Shown here one piece after another: positions 34,375-42,508 of a stretch of 64,000 nt of DNA (position 1 is its first letter; each line of letters starts with the position of its first letter). This stretch comes from Paenibacillus pinisoli. Its GTDB lineage: Bacteria; Bacillota; Bacilli; Paenibacillales; Paenibacillaceae. The notes under the pieces were generated by a model. It was not told where the DNA came from. It saw only the letters and a program-made list of their open reading frames with translations, and did not search any database. Position numbers and translations under genes: made by a program. The DNA lies in contig NZ_QXQB01000002.1 of NCBI RefSeq assembly GCF_003605435.1, positions 186,001 to 250,000 on the forward strand, given 5' to 3'.

Positions 34375-35469
34375 CTATAGGCCAAAACGTATGCAGACCG
34401 GAATGTTCAGCTCCAGCCCGTGTCCTGTCGGAGCAAGAGTGCCTAGCTCCTGATCTCTGCGGAAAACGGCAATATTGCCCGTCTTGCCGTTCGCCGCCAG
34501 CACATATGCGCCATCTGGCGTAATGCCAAAATTGCGCGGCAGCTCACCGCCGCACCCAATATGCTGAATAGGCGAAAGCTCGCCGTTCTGGGACGAAATC
34601 GCAAATACGGCAATGCTGTTATGCCCGCGGTTGGAGCTGTAGAGATAGCGTCCGTCGGCAGAGACATGAATATCCGCAGAGTCGTTATATCCGTCATAGC
34701 CTTCCGGCAGCGTGGAGTAGGTCTGCCGGGCGCGAAGGGCGCCCGCCTTCCGGTCGACGCTAAGCAGCGTTACGCTGGAAGCCAGTTCATTCGCCACATA
34801 AGCGACATCAAGCGTCGGGTGATAGGCAATATGCCGCGGACCCGCCCCGCCGAAAAACTTCGCTTCATCCGTCTTCACCAGCGTTTGCGCTTCCGTGTCA
34901 TGGCGGTACGTGACCACCGCGTCCATCCCTAAGTCAACCGCGCATACATAAGATGTGCCAGGCACTGGGGATACGCAATGCGCATGCGGCTTCTCTTGCC
35001 TGTCGGCGACCGGTCCCGGCTCGCACTCGTGCTGCATGACAGCGGAAGCCGACTGGAGCTCTCCCGCAGCCGTAAGCGGATGGAGCGAGATGCTGCCGCC
35101 GGTATAGTTGGCTGCGTATAGCGCCGTACCCGCTTCATTAACGCTTATGTAACAAGGATGAGCCCCCACAGTGGAAGCCAAGCTTGTGACTTCGCCCAGC
35201 AAGCCTGTATCCGGCTGGATCGCAATGGCGACAACCTCGCCGCCGGCAACGCCGCGGGACTCCTCGATTTCCTTGGCGGCATACAGCCGCTTGCTTTCGG
35301 GATGCAGGGCAAGGAACGAAGCGTTCTCGACACCCTTCACACGCTGTACAATGCTAAGCTCGCCTGTTGCTTTATTTATCTTGCATACATGAATCGTAGC
35401 ATCCGTCTTCTCGCCGTACGATCCTACATAAAAGATTCCTTCATTCCAGCCGTTTGCAGCAGCGCTCAT
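34375..35469 (-). CDS. pgl: Lactonase family beta-propeller (6-phosphogluconolactonase-like)
   Basis: Seven-bladed propeller of the YkgB/Pgl type, which hydrolyses 6-phosphogluconolactone in the oxidative pentose phosphate pathway. Family blocks: YVGSYGEKTDATIHVCKIN, ENASFLALHPESKRLYAAKE, ANYTGGSISLHPL, KPHAHCVSPVPG and GGELPRNFGITPDGAYVLAAN (broken as GELPRNFGI, TPDGAYVLAAN). 364 residues is normal; no signal peptide. Related lactonases act on other sugar lactones, so the exact substrate is likely but not certain. Confidence 0.85.
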   Translation of the reverse strand: MSAAANGWNEGIFYVGSYGEKTDATIHVCKINKATGELSIVQRVKGVENASFLALHPESKRLYAAKEIEESRGVAGGEVVAIAIQPDTGLLGEVTSLASTVGAHPCYISVNEAGTALYAANYTGGSISLHPLTAAGELQSASAVMQHECEPGPVADRQEKPHAHCVSPVPGTSYVCAVDLGMDAVVTYRHDTEAQTLVKTDEAKFFGGAGPRHIAYHPTLDVAYVANELASSVTLLSVDRKAGALRARQTYSTLPEGYDGYNDSADIHVSADGRYLYSSNRGHNSIAVFAISSQNGELSPIQHIGCGGELPRNFGITPDGAYVLAANGKTGNIAVFRRDQELGTLAPTGHGLELNIPVCIRFGL

Positions 35470-35556
35470 CCTACCCCAACCCTTCTCCTATTAATTCCCT
35501 ACTGTGAACATAGCATATGCCATGAAGTCATACAATGTCTTTTTTCAGAATATAGC

Positions 35557-35585
35557 TTCACAGACGGGCAATAATGTGATACAAT
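35557..35585 (+). promoter_or_regulatory. SigA promoter of LytTR gene
   Basis: TTCACA (35557-35562), exact 17-base spacer, TACAAT (35580-35585); start codon 49 bases downstream. Confidence 0.75.
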
Positions 35586-35598
35586 GTAAGCGCTAACA
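35585..35598 (+). promoter_or_regulatory. Catabolite-responsive element (cre) at the transcription start
   Basis: TGTAAGCGCTAACA matches every defined position of the Bacillus cre consensus TGWAANCGNTNWCA. It overlaps the last base of the -10 and covers the expected start site, a position where CcpA-HPr(Ser-P) represses. Confidence 0.75.
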
Positions 35599-35634
35599 TT
35601 TCAGGTGATCAATTTTCTTAAGGGGGATTTTGTG

Positions 35635-35967
35635 ATGAATGTTGCACTTAAGGAACGGAATGTGTATGAGGAATTTGATGTGGAGTCGGATGTTCTCTAT
35701 TTCAAACTCGGCATGCAGGGGCTCGTCAGCTTCCATGGCAGAAATTATAATAGAAAAAAAAGAATAACTGCCGAAGAATTGAAAAATCTCATTTCCAAAC
35801 AGAATTTTCTGCAAATCAGTTCTTCCTGCTACATAAACACCGCGAAGGTCACGTCGGTGGGCAGCGGAACGGTCTACTTCGGCCCGGAGTATTCCGACGC
35901 CAAGCAGCTGCCGGTCAACCGCAGGAAGCAGCAAGAAATTCAACAGCTTATGTCTAAGCGTCAATAA
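35635..35967 (+). CDS. LytTR-domain DNA-binding protein
   Basis: Small transcriptional regulator consisting of a single LytTR DNA-binding domain without receiver or membrane part. VLYFKLGMQGLVSFHGRNY, ITAEELKNLISKQNFLQISS and SCYINTAKVTSVG follow the LytTR strand pattern, with SSCYINTAKV equivalent to the HRSYIVNLKKI core. AAGGGGG is 8 bases before ATG 35635; the frame is open from 35605. 110 residues. The promoter carries a perfect cre site, so expression should fall on preferred carbon sources. Targets unknown; the aldose epimerase downstream is after a hairpin. Confidence 0.8.
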   Translation: MNVALKERNVYEEFDVESDVLYFKLGMQGLVSFHGRNYNRKKRITAEELKNLISKQNFLQISSSCYINTAKVTSVGSGTVYFGPEYSDAKQLPVNRRKQQEIQQLMSKRQ

Positions 35968-35996
35968 CAAGCGACCAATTGAATTCGAACGACCTG

Positions 35997-36037
35997 CAAC
36001 CGTCCGATTCCTCTGAATCGGACGGTTGTTCGATTTC
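35997..36037 (+). terminator. Hairpin terminator after LytTR gene
   Basis: 14-base stem CAACCGTCCGATTC / GAATCGGACGGTTG with CTCT loop, followed by a poor T-run (TTCGATTT). Confidence 0.65.
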
Positions 36038-36092
36038 CCGGGCCCTGCTATTCTAGCAATAACAGCTTCTTAATCAAGGAGGACAACAGACA

Positions 36093-37100
36093 ATGACAGC
36101 ACACAGCAAGGCCTATGAGCAATCCTATTACGACGAACCCGCCGTTTGGCTGGAATGGGGGCCCTATCAGGCGGCGGTCCTTCCGCGCGTTGGCGCCAAT
36201 CTGATTGCGTTCCGCGATACGGCAAAGCAATATGCCGTGTTAAGAGAACCCGCCGGGGACGAGATGGACCTGTTCCGTTCCAACTCCGTCGTCTACGGCA
36301 TTCCGGTGCTTTTCCCGCCAAACCGCTATAAAGACGGTACTTTCACTTGGAAGGACCGCACCTATACATTCCCGATCAATGAGGAGCGCACGGGCAACCA
36401 TCTTCACGGCTTCTTCCTGGATTCCATCTGGAGCGTGGAGGGCTACGGATCTAACGAGCAGGAAAGCTTTGTGAGCCTCAGCATTACGATTGAAGAAGGC
36501 CATCCGATTTATGCCTTTCTTCCTCACCGCTTCACAATCCAGCTTCGTTACTCGCTTAGCGAACACGGCTTGCTGCAGCATGTCCTTGTCAAAAATAACG
36601 GGGATGATGCCATGCCGTGCATGCTTGCGTTCCATACGACGATCAACGCGCCGTTCGCGCCAGGCAGCGCGCCGGAAGATTACAAGTACACCATGACGAT
36701 AGACAAGCGCTGGGAGCTGGATGAGCGCATGCTTCCGACCGGCCATTATCAGCCTCTTGCACAGGAGGAGCAGCTCATGGCGACAACCGGCTTATCGCCA
36801 TTCTGGGAGCCTATGGATAATCATTACACAAGCACCGTGAACGCAAGCGGCCGCAATGCCATGGAGCTGACCGATGCGCGCGAAGGCGTGACGCTTGTCT
36901 ATGACGTCGGGAATGCATATAAGCATTGGATGATCTGGAACAACAAAGCGACTCCGGGCTTCTTCTGCCCAGAACCGCAGATCAATCTGGTCAACGCGCC
37001 TAACGTCGATCTCCCGCAGGAGCAGACGGCGCTTCTGGAGCTTCAGCCCGGCGGAATATGGGAAGCAACGAGCCGTTTTTATTTCCGCACCAACCGATAG
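36093..37100 (+). CDS. Aldose 1-epimerase family protein
   Basis: Mutarotase-like enzyme interconverting alpha and beta anomers of a hexose. ERTGNHLHGFF holds one active-site His (about 105), LAFHTTINAPF the second, and CPEPQINLVNAPN the catalytic Glu. The N-terminus PRVGANLIAFRDTAKQYAVL follows the family. AGGAGG precedes ATG. Divergence from GalM suggests a sugar other than galactose or a phosphorylated sugar; no operon partner to narrow this. Confidence 0.85.
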   Translation: MTAHSKAYEQSYYDEPAVWLEWGPYQAAVLPRVGANLIAFRDTAKQYAVLREPAGDEMDLFRSNSVVYGIPVLFPPNRYKDGTFTWKDRTYTFPINEERTGNHLHGFFLDSIWSVEGYGSNEQESFVSLSITIEEGHPIYAFLPHRFTIQLRYSLSEHGLLQHVLVKNNGDDAMPCMLAFHTTINAPFAPGSAPEDYKYTMTIDKRWELDERMLPTGHYQPLAQEEQLMATTGLSPFWEPMDNHYTSTVNASGRNAMELTDAREGVTLVYDVGNAYKHWMIWNNKATPGFFCPEPQINLVNAPNVDLPQEQTALLELQPGGIWEATSRFYFRTNR

Positions 37101-37103
37101 TTT

Positions 37104-37147
37104 AAAAGAAGCGTGCTTCCTAATCATAAGGAAGCACGCTTCTTTCT
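37104..37147. terminator. Bidirectional intrinsic terminator
   Basis: Stem AAAGAAGCGTGCTTCCT / AGGAAGCACGCTTCTTT, loop of 6. It ends the epimerase gene and would also stop minus-strand transcripts crossing repeat array 2. Confidence 0.88.
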
Positions 37148-37249
37148 ATAAGCTAAATCTTATATTTGCGCATTGCTCTGACTATCTCGGCGGGATTATC
37201 TCCAGCAGCTTGAGCGGGAATTGCTCATAGTCTCATGTGAGATAGGGGA

Positions 37250-37553
37250 AAACTGAGCTGCAGGACGAGTAACTCGGCTTAGAGAGCGCCGTCTAGCGGA
37301 ATACGAAGCTGCAGGACGAGTAACTCGGCTTAGAGAGCCCCGCCTAGCGGAATACGAAGCTGCAGGACGAGTATCTCGGCTTAGAGAGCGCCGCCTAGCG
37401 GCATACGAATCTGCAGGACGAGTATCTCGGCTTAGAGAGCCCCGCCTAGCGGAATACGAAGCTCCAGGACGAGTAACTCGGCTTAGAGAGCGCCGTCTAG
37501 CGGAATACGAAGCTCCAGGACGAGTAACTCGGCTTAGAGAGCGCCGCCGACTC
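37250..37553. repeat. 51-bp tandem repeat array 2 (6 units)
   Basis: CAGGACGAG (or its CCAGGACGAG variant) occurs at 37261, 37312, 37363, 37414, 37465 and 37516, exact 51-bp spacing. The core GACGAGTAACTCGGCTTAG has CGAG/CTCG arms around TAA or TAT; the rest is AGAGCGCCGTCTAGCGGAATACGAAGCT-like (two parts: AGAGAGCGCCG, CTAGCGGAATACGAAGCT). It stops about 20 bases from the stop codon of the minus-strand ABC exporter at 37577. Sequence differs from arrays 1 and 3 outside the core, but the period is the same. Confidence 0.95.
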
Positions 37554-37576
37554 ACCATATTCCGCTATATTCGCTG

Positions 37577-39376
37577 CTATAGCTGAAGCTGCTTCAATTG
37601 ATAGAATTCGCCTTCCGCCGCCATCAGCTCTTCGAATGTTCCGACTTCCGCAATGCGCCCCTGCTTCATGACGACGATGCGGTCGGCATCCCGAATGGTA
37701 GAGAGACGATGGGCGACAATAAATGTCGTCCTGCCTTTAATCAGCCTCTGCATCGCCTTCTGAACATGGAATTCGGATTCATTGTCGAGAGCGGAGGTCG
37801 CTTCGTCCAGAATAATGACCTGCGGATCACGGATGAGCGCCCGCGCGATTGCTATGCGCTGACGCTGTCCGCCGGACAGCTTGCCGCCATGCTCGCCCAC
37901 TACCGTATCCAGCCCATGCGGCAACTGATCAATAAAGTCTCTCAGATTCGCCATCTCTACGACACGCTGAATCTGTTCCTCTGCAATATCGTTCAAGCCA
38001 TAGGTGATGTTGTCGCGGATCGTCCCCGAGAACAGGATATTCGTCTGCGGAACGACAGCAAGATGCTTCCGATAGCTTCGCAAGTCGATGGAGGACAGAT
38101 CGATGCCGTCGACAAGCACTCTGCCCGCCGTCGGCTGCAGGAAGCCAATGACCAGATTAAGGATAGTGGATTTCCCAGCGCCCGAGGCGCCTACGAATGC
38201 GATGCACTCCCCTGGCTCCACATCAAGCGACACTCCCTCCAGCACATGATGCTCGCTGCCTGGATACGACAGCTCCACATGGTCAAAGCGGAATTCTCCG
38301 CGCACATCCGCCAGCTTCGTCTTGCCTTTATTGTCCTCAATGTCCTGCGACATCAGAATTTCGCGGATGGAAGAGATCGATTCCAGACCCTTGGCCAGCT
38401 GCGGATATATGGTAATGAGACCTGTAACGGATGTCAGAATCATGCCGAAATACCCTTGATAGAGCACCACATCGCCGACAGGAATTTGTCCTGTATAGGC
38501 CAAGTATGCAGTAAACATCAAGCAAAATACCTGGAAGATCTGGAACGCCACCCAGTTCGACGCGCCAAAGTACGCTTCCACGATATCCAGCTGATAGCCT
38601 TTCCCTTGGATAACTCGCAGCGTAGTATCAATCTTCCGGATCTCGACCTTCTCAAGGCCATGCGCCTTCGTAACGGGAATCATCTCCACCATCTCCGATA
38701 CGCGCGAGGACATCTGCTCGATCTCTTGCCGGAACTCCTTGTTCTTCTGCTTAATCTTCCTTCTGAAAAGGATCACTAAAAACACAGACATCGGAATCGT
38801 CAATACAAAAAAAGCCGATACAAGCCAGCTGTATGTAGACGTTATGATAAAAGCGATGATGATATTAAGAATCGCCGGCATCAGCGCAATCATAATTTGC
38901 TTCGACATCATCTCGACCGCTTCAACGTCGCGCAGCACCTTCGACTGCAGCTTGCCTGCCGGAAGCTCCCGGTGCGAATTGATAGACAGCTGCTGCAGCT
39001 TGCGCACCAGCGCGCTGCGCAGTCCCGCTTCTACGAATCGAATGGCACGGCTCAGGAAGGAGATATAGGCCGCATGCGTCGGTATATTTTGCAAGATAAC
39101 AACCATAACTACAGCAAAGTTGATCCATAATCCGCTAAGGGGATGTTTGGCGGGATCGGTCGCGATATTGATAATATTGGCTGTCACAATAGGCAATACA
39201 TAGACCGGCGAGCTTTTGATCACCAGAAACAGGAGCGATATCGCCAGATTCATAAAATTGCCCTTGTAAATCGACAGCAAAAACTTGAGGGGAGTAGCTT
39301 CCCTCTCGAGCGCCGCTTGCGCAAGCGTGCTCCCCAGCGAAGCGGCTGGTCTAGTTCCAGCCATGCTTTCAGCCAT
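37577..39376 (-). CDS. ABC exporter half-transporter (TMD-NBD), probably homodimeric
   Basis: Single-chain exporter with six TM helices (about 45-320) and a C-terminal ATPase. Walker A GASGAGKST, signature LSGGQRQR, Walker B VIILDEATSALD with catalytic Glu, and H-loop FIVAHRLST are all canonical, so a homodimer with two active sites is expected. The frame is open from 39445, but AAGGA is 8 bases before ATG 39376 (MAESMAGTRP). No signal for substrate. It lacks its own terminator before repeat array 2. The upstream LacI-SDR operon is 117 bases away. Confidence 0.88.
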   Translation of the reverse strand: MAESMAGTRPAASLGSTLAQAALEREATPLKFLLSIYKGNFMNLAISLLFLVIKSSPVYVLPIVTANIINIATDPAKHPLSGLWINFAVVMVVILQNIPTHAAYISFLSRAIRFVEAGLRSALVRKLQQLSINSHRELPAGKLQSKVLRDVEAVEMMSKQIMIALMPAILNIIIAFIITSTYSWLVSAFFVLTIPMSVFLVILFRRKIKQKNKEFRQEIEQMSSRVSEMVEMIPVTKAHGLEKVEIRKIDTTLRVIQGKGYQLDIVEAYFGASNWVAFQIFQVFCLMFTAYLAYTGQIPVGDVVLYQGYFGMILTSVTGLITIYPQLAKGLESISSIREILMSQDIEDNKGKTKLADVRGEFRFDHVELSYPGSEHHVLEGVSLDVEPGECIAFVGASGAGKSTILNLVIGFLQPTAGRVLVDGIDLSSIDLRSYRKHLAVVPQTNILFSGTIRDNITYGLNDIAEEQIQRVVEMANLRDFIDQLPHGLDTVVGEHGGKLSGGQRQRIAIARALIRDPQVIILDEATSALDNESEFHVQKAMQRLIKGRTTFIVAHRLSTIRDADRIVVMKQGRIAEVGTFEELMAAEGEFYQLKQLQL

Positions 39377-39493
39377 GCATCTCATCCTTCCGCAGCTTGC
39401 CAATTCCGTCAAGTTTGTATAACAGCAGGCTACGGCAATCATCATAAGCCCAAAAGAATATCATGTAAATGTGCGATTGTGTGATGCTTTTAT

Positions 39494-40618
39494 TCAATTG
39501 TGCTCTGGACGAGAATCTCTGCCCGGCAAACCATACCGCTCGCTTATGCCGTCTTCGTTCACTGGACATGTTGTTCCCCGGTACAACAGGTCACAGGTCA
39601 GCAATATTTTTTCAAGCGGCTCGTTTTTGCTCGCAATGCGGCCAAGCAGACGCTCCACTGCCCTCTTCCCAAGCGCTTCCTTCGGCACATGCGCGGTCGT
39701 CAGCGGCGGATCAATGCGGTACGCGTCTTCAATATTATCGAAGCCTGTCACCGAAATTTGCTCCGGCACGGATAGACCCAGCTCTGTGAGCGCGCGCACG
39801 GCTCCAATCGCAATCCTGTCATTAGCGCATACCAAGGCCGTAGGCAAGGCATTGCGTTCCATCCTCTCGCTGGCCCAGCTTTTGAACGATTCAAGATGCT
39901 CGCTCTGATCCGCTCCGTCCAGCGGCACCAGTTGTTCTTCCTTGGACAGCTTCCTCGCTTCCGGCAGACGCTCTTCCAGCGCAGAGCGAAAGCCAAGAAA
40001 GCGGTCGAGGAAGCTGCGCGAATATCTCACATTTCCGACAAACATCATGTTCCGGTGCCCCATCCCAATCAAATGCTTCGTCAGCCGGTAGACGCTCTCG
40101 TAATTGTTCGCAAATACGGTGTCAGTCGGAATAAGCGCATCTTCATGATCCACCAGCACCATCGGTAATCCGATCCGGTGCACCTCCAGCAGCAGGGAGG
40201 TCGAAATTTCGCCTACCCCGATCAGACCCAGAATCCCGCTGGGATTCAGAATATCGACGAAATGCTCTATGCTTTGCTCCGATACAATAATCATACCGCA
40301 GCCTTCCTGCTCCAGCCTGGCCGATACGCCATCAAGCACACGCCCCCAATAGAGCGACTCCTTCGTCTGGAACCGGATGTTCGGCATAAGCAGCAGCACC
40401 GACTGGCGGCTCTTGGCTCCTTCGGCCGCCGGCTCCGGCTTGGCTGCATTCATATAGACATGCTTTTGCGTGAAATATCCGAGCTGGGTAGCAGCCGCAA
40501 TGACGCGCTCTCTCGTAGCTTCGCTAACCCCTCCCTTGCCGGAAAGCGTCTTGGAGACGACGAATTTCGAGACGCCTACCGAATCAGCAATCTGCTGCAT
40601 CGTGATTTTATTGGACAC
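39494..40618 (-). CDS. LacI-family transcriptional regulator
   Basis: Repressor with N-terminal LacI helix-turn-helix (KITMQQIADSVGVSKFVVSK, residues 4-23; hinge to about 60) and a periplasmic-binding-protein-like effector domain (75-345; ALPTALVCANDRIAIGAVRA, ISVTGFDNIEDAYRIDPPLT). Start is GTG with GGGTGA 7 bases upstream. It follows the SDR gene by 68 bases, so is probably cotranscribed and autoregulated through the inverted repeat at 41477-41521. Effector unknown. Confidence 0.9.
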   Translation of the reverse strand: MSNKITMQQIADSVGVSKFVVSKTLSGKGGVSEATRERVIAAATQLGYFTQKHVYMNAAKPEPAAEGAKSRQSVLLLMPNIRFQTKESLYWGRVLDGVSARLEQEGCGMIIVSEQSIEHFVDILNPSGILGLIGVGEISTSLLLEVHRIGLPMVLVDHEDALIPTDTVFANNYESVYRLTKHLIGMGHRNMMFVGNVRYSRSFLDRFLGFRSALEERLPEARKLSKEEQLVPLDGADQSEHLESFKSWASERMERNALPTALVCANDRIAIGAVRALTELGLSVPEQISVTGFDNIEDAYRIDPPLTTAHVPKEALGKRAVERLLGRIASKNEPLEKILLTCDLLYRGTTCPVNEDGISERYGLPGRDSRPEHN

Positions 40619-40686
40619 GACTTATTCACCCACTTTCTCCTATTTGCTTATATAGCCATCGCTAGTTTTCGATCAGAATGAAATCT

Positions 40687-41448
40687 TTAAATCGCAGGCA
40701 TGACATTGCCGCCGTTGACCGGAATATAGGCTCCGGTAATAAAGCTGGACAAGTCCGATGCCAGAAAAGCAACCGCATTGGCAATCTCCTGATCTGTACC
40801 TCTCCGTCTGAGCGGCACGCTGCTGCTGTAGGCCTCATTAATCTCGCTATTGCTCTCTCTGTCCCGATCACTGATCGTCCAGCCTGGCGCAACCTGATTG
40901 ACCGTAATCTGGTATTCGCCTACTTCCTTCGCCAGCACGCGATACAACCCGTCCATCCCCCGCTTGCCGGCTGTATAAGCGGACTGAGTCGGGAAGTTCT
41001 GCATTGCGCATTCCGTATTGATGCCGATCAGCCTGCCGTACCGCGCTTCCTTCATTGCCGGCAGGAAAGCCTTAGCCAGAAAGACGCTCTGGATCACACA
41101 AGATTCGAATTGGCCGATATAATCGGCAGCGGGCTGCTCCAGCACCGAAGTCCATTGGTATTGAATGACCGCATTCGCGATCACGATATCAATAGCGCCA
41201 AGTCTTGCCGCTGTCTCATCCTTCATGCGAAGCACTTCCTCTTCGCGCGTCACATCCCCTTGCACGACAGCTGCGCGTCTTCCCTTCGACTCGATTTCCG
41301 CCTTTAATTCCGCAGCCTTCCGTTCATTCGAGTGGTAATGAATGGCGATGTTGGCGCCGCAATCTGCAAGCGTCCGTGCCATCACTCGTCCAAGGTCTCC
41401 CGTTGCACCCGTAATCAGCACATTTTTGCCGCCCAATTCAATCTTCAT
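40687..41448 (-). CDS. Short-chain dehydrogenase/reductase (SDR)
   Basis: Classical NAD(P)-dependent SDR of 253 residues. Cofactor motif TGATGDLG (14-21), Asp/Ser site region INTECAMQNFPTQ, catalytic YTAGK, and the C-terminal GAYIPVNGGNVMPAI. The usual Ser of the triad appears as Thr/Glu in GINTECA, a departure worth noting. GGAGAG 8 bases before ATG. First gene of an operon with a LacI regulator, suggesting a sugar- or sugar-alcohol-linked substrate. Confidence 0.87.
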   Translation of the reverse strand: MKIELGGKNVLITGATGDLGRVMARTLADCGANIAIHYHSNERKAAELKAEIESKGRRAAVVQGDVTREEEVLRMKDETAARLGAIDIVIANAVIQYQWTSVLEQPAADYIGQFESCVIQSVFLAKAFLPAMKEARYGRLIGINTECAMQNFPTQSAYTAGKRGMDGLYRVLAKEVGEYQITVNQVAPGWTISDRDRESNSEINEAYSSSVPLRRRGTDQEIANAVAFLASDLSSFITGAYIPVNGGNVMPAI

Positions 41449-41476
41449 ATCCGCTTCTCTCCTCGCTCCTATGCAA

Positions 41477-41528
41477 TTTGTTAGTTTTATTATATAACCT
41501 ATTATTGATTACACTAACAAAATGTCAA
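41477..41528 (-). promoter_or_regulatory. Promoter and inverted-repeat operator of SDR-lacI operon
   Basis: On minus TTGACA (41523-41528), 16-base spacer, AATAAT (41501-41506). A 9-base inverted repeat TTTGTTAGT (41477-41485) / ACTAACAAA (41513-41521) brackets the -10 and start site, with arms 36 bp apart centre to centre. Candidate operator for the operon's own LacI regulator, although LacI sites are usually compact palindromes. Confidence 0.5.
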
Positions 41529-41632
41529 CCAGTCATCTTGAAGGGCATGGCGAAAAAGAAGCTTATCCGCGCCGAATGCCAGCTCTGCATGACAGCCTGA
41601 CTTCCATTGCCGAATAAGCTCCCGGATAGCTC

Positions 41633-42505
41633 CTATTCCTTGTCTTCAGGAGGAAGGATGACGATCTTGCCTTCATTCATTTCTACTCTTACTTTATTGC
41701 TGTTCTTGAGGCCGATCGTCTCCAGATAAGCCGCCGGCACCTGAAGCCTTCCCGCTTTGTCCAAAATCGCATACTCCACATGAGAGCTGCCCTCAAGCTC
41801 CAGCTCCGCAAGCTCCTCTGCATACGAGCGCTTGCGCAGCATCTCCGAGGATATCTTCCCGTCGCGGATTGCCGCTACCCGGTCTACCTTCTTAGCCAGC
41901 TCCGGATCATGCGTAACAATCACAATCGTAATGCCGATTGACCGGTTCAGCTCGCGGAATAAATCCAGAATCTGATTCGACATCTTCGAATCGACGGAGC
42001 CAGTCGGCTCATCCGCTAGCAGAAGCTTGGGATGGTTGGCGAGCGCAATCGCGATGGCGACGCGCTGCTGCTCTCCGCCCGAGAGCTGATATAGCTTGTT
42101 ATTCGCCCGATGGCTCAGCCCGACCGCCTCCAGCAGCTCCTTCGCCCGGTAGCGCTTGCGGCTGCCTGTCAGCAGAATCGGCAGCTCGACGTTCTCCTGC
42201 GCAGTCAGGTAAGGGATCAGGTTGCGCGCGTTGTTCTGCCAGACAAAGCCTACGCTTTGGCGCTTGTAGCGGACCAGATCCCGCTCCTTGAACTTCAGCA
42301 TATCCTTGCCGTCAACGATCAGCTTGCCGGCCGTCGGGCGGTCAAGGCCGCCAAGCATGTTCAGCAGCGTTGACTTACCGCTACCGCTATTGCCGATAAT
42401 GGCCATCAGCTCTCCAGATTCAATCTGCAGATCCAGGCCCTGAAGCGCGAATACTTCCAGGTCCGCTGTTTTATAAATTTTCACAAGTCCTTCGCAATGG
42501 ATCAT
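41633..42505 (-). CDS. ABC ATPase (MacB/LolD type) with C-terminal AbrB-like domain
   Basis: Nucleotide-binding subunit of an FtsX-type transporter. Walker [10 protein letters not shown] (38-46), signature LSGGEQQR (141-148), Walker B LLLADEP (161-167), His switch about residue 200. After the NBD ends (about 235), residues 242-286 read [40 protein letters not shown], a pattern like the swapped-hairpin AbrB/SpoVT fold, giving 290 residues against a usual 225-240. GGGAGG 8 bases before ATG. Last gene of a four-gene operon, starting 3 bases after the permease gene ends. Confidence 0.83.
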   Translation of the reverse strand: MIHCEGLVKIYKTADLEVFALQGLDLQIESGELMAIIGNSGSGKSTLLNMLGGLDRPTAGKLIVDGKDMLKFKERDLVRYKRQSVGFVWQNNARNLIPYLTAQENVELPILLTGSRKRYRAKELLEAVGLSHRANNKLYQLSGGEQQRVAIAIALANHPKLLLADEPTGSVDSKMSNQILDLFRELNRSIGITIVIVTHDPELAKKVDRVAAIRDGKISSEMLRKRSYAEELAELELEGSSHVEYAILDKAGRLQVPAAYLETIGLKNSNKVRVEMNEGKIVILPPEDKE

Positions 42506-42508
42506 ACC

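Noticed and set aside
37196-37558. 120-codon minus-strand open frame of 17-residue repeats (RRSLSRVTRPGASYSA type), and similar frames in arrays 1 and 3 (4667-5071, 50170-50619, 50279-51130)
   Set aside because: A 51-bp unit is 17 codons, so any stop-free frame stays open through the array. The composition (Arg/Ser/Ala) is that of GC-rich non-coding repeats, no ribosome binding site supports a start, and the frames run into flanking genes or terminators.
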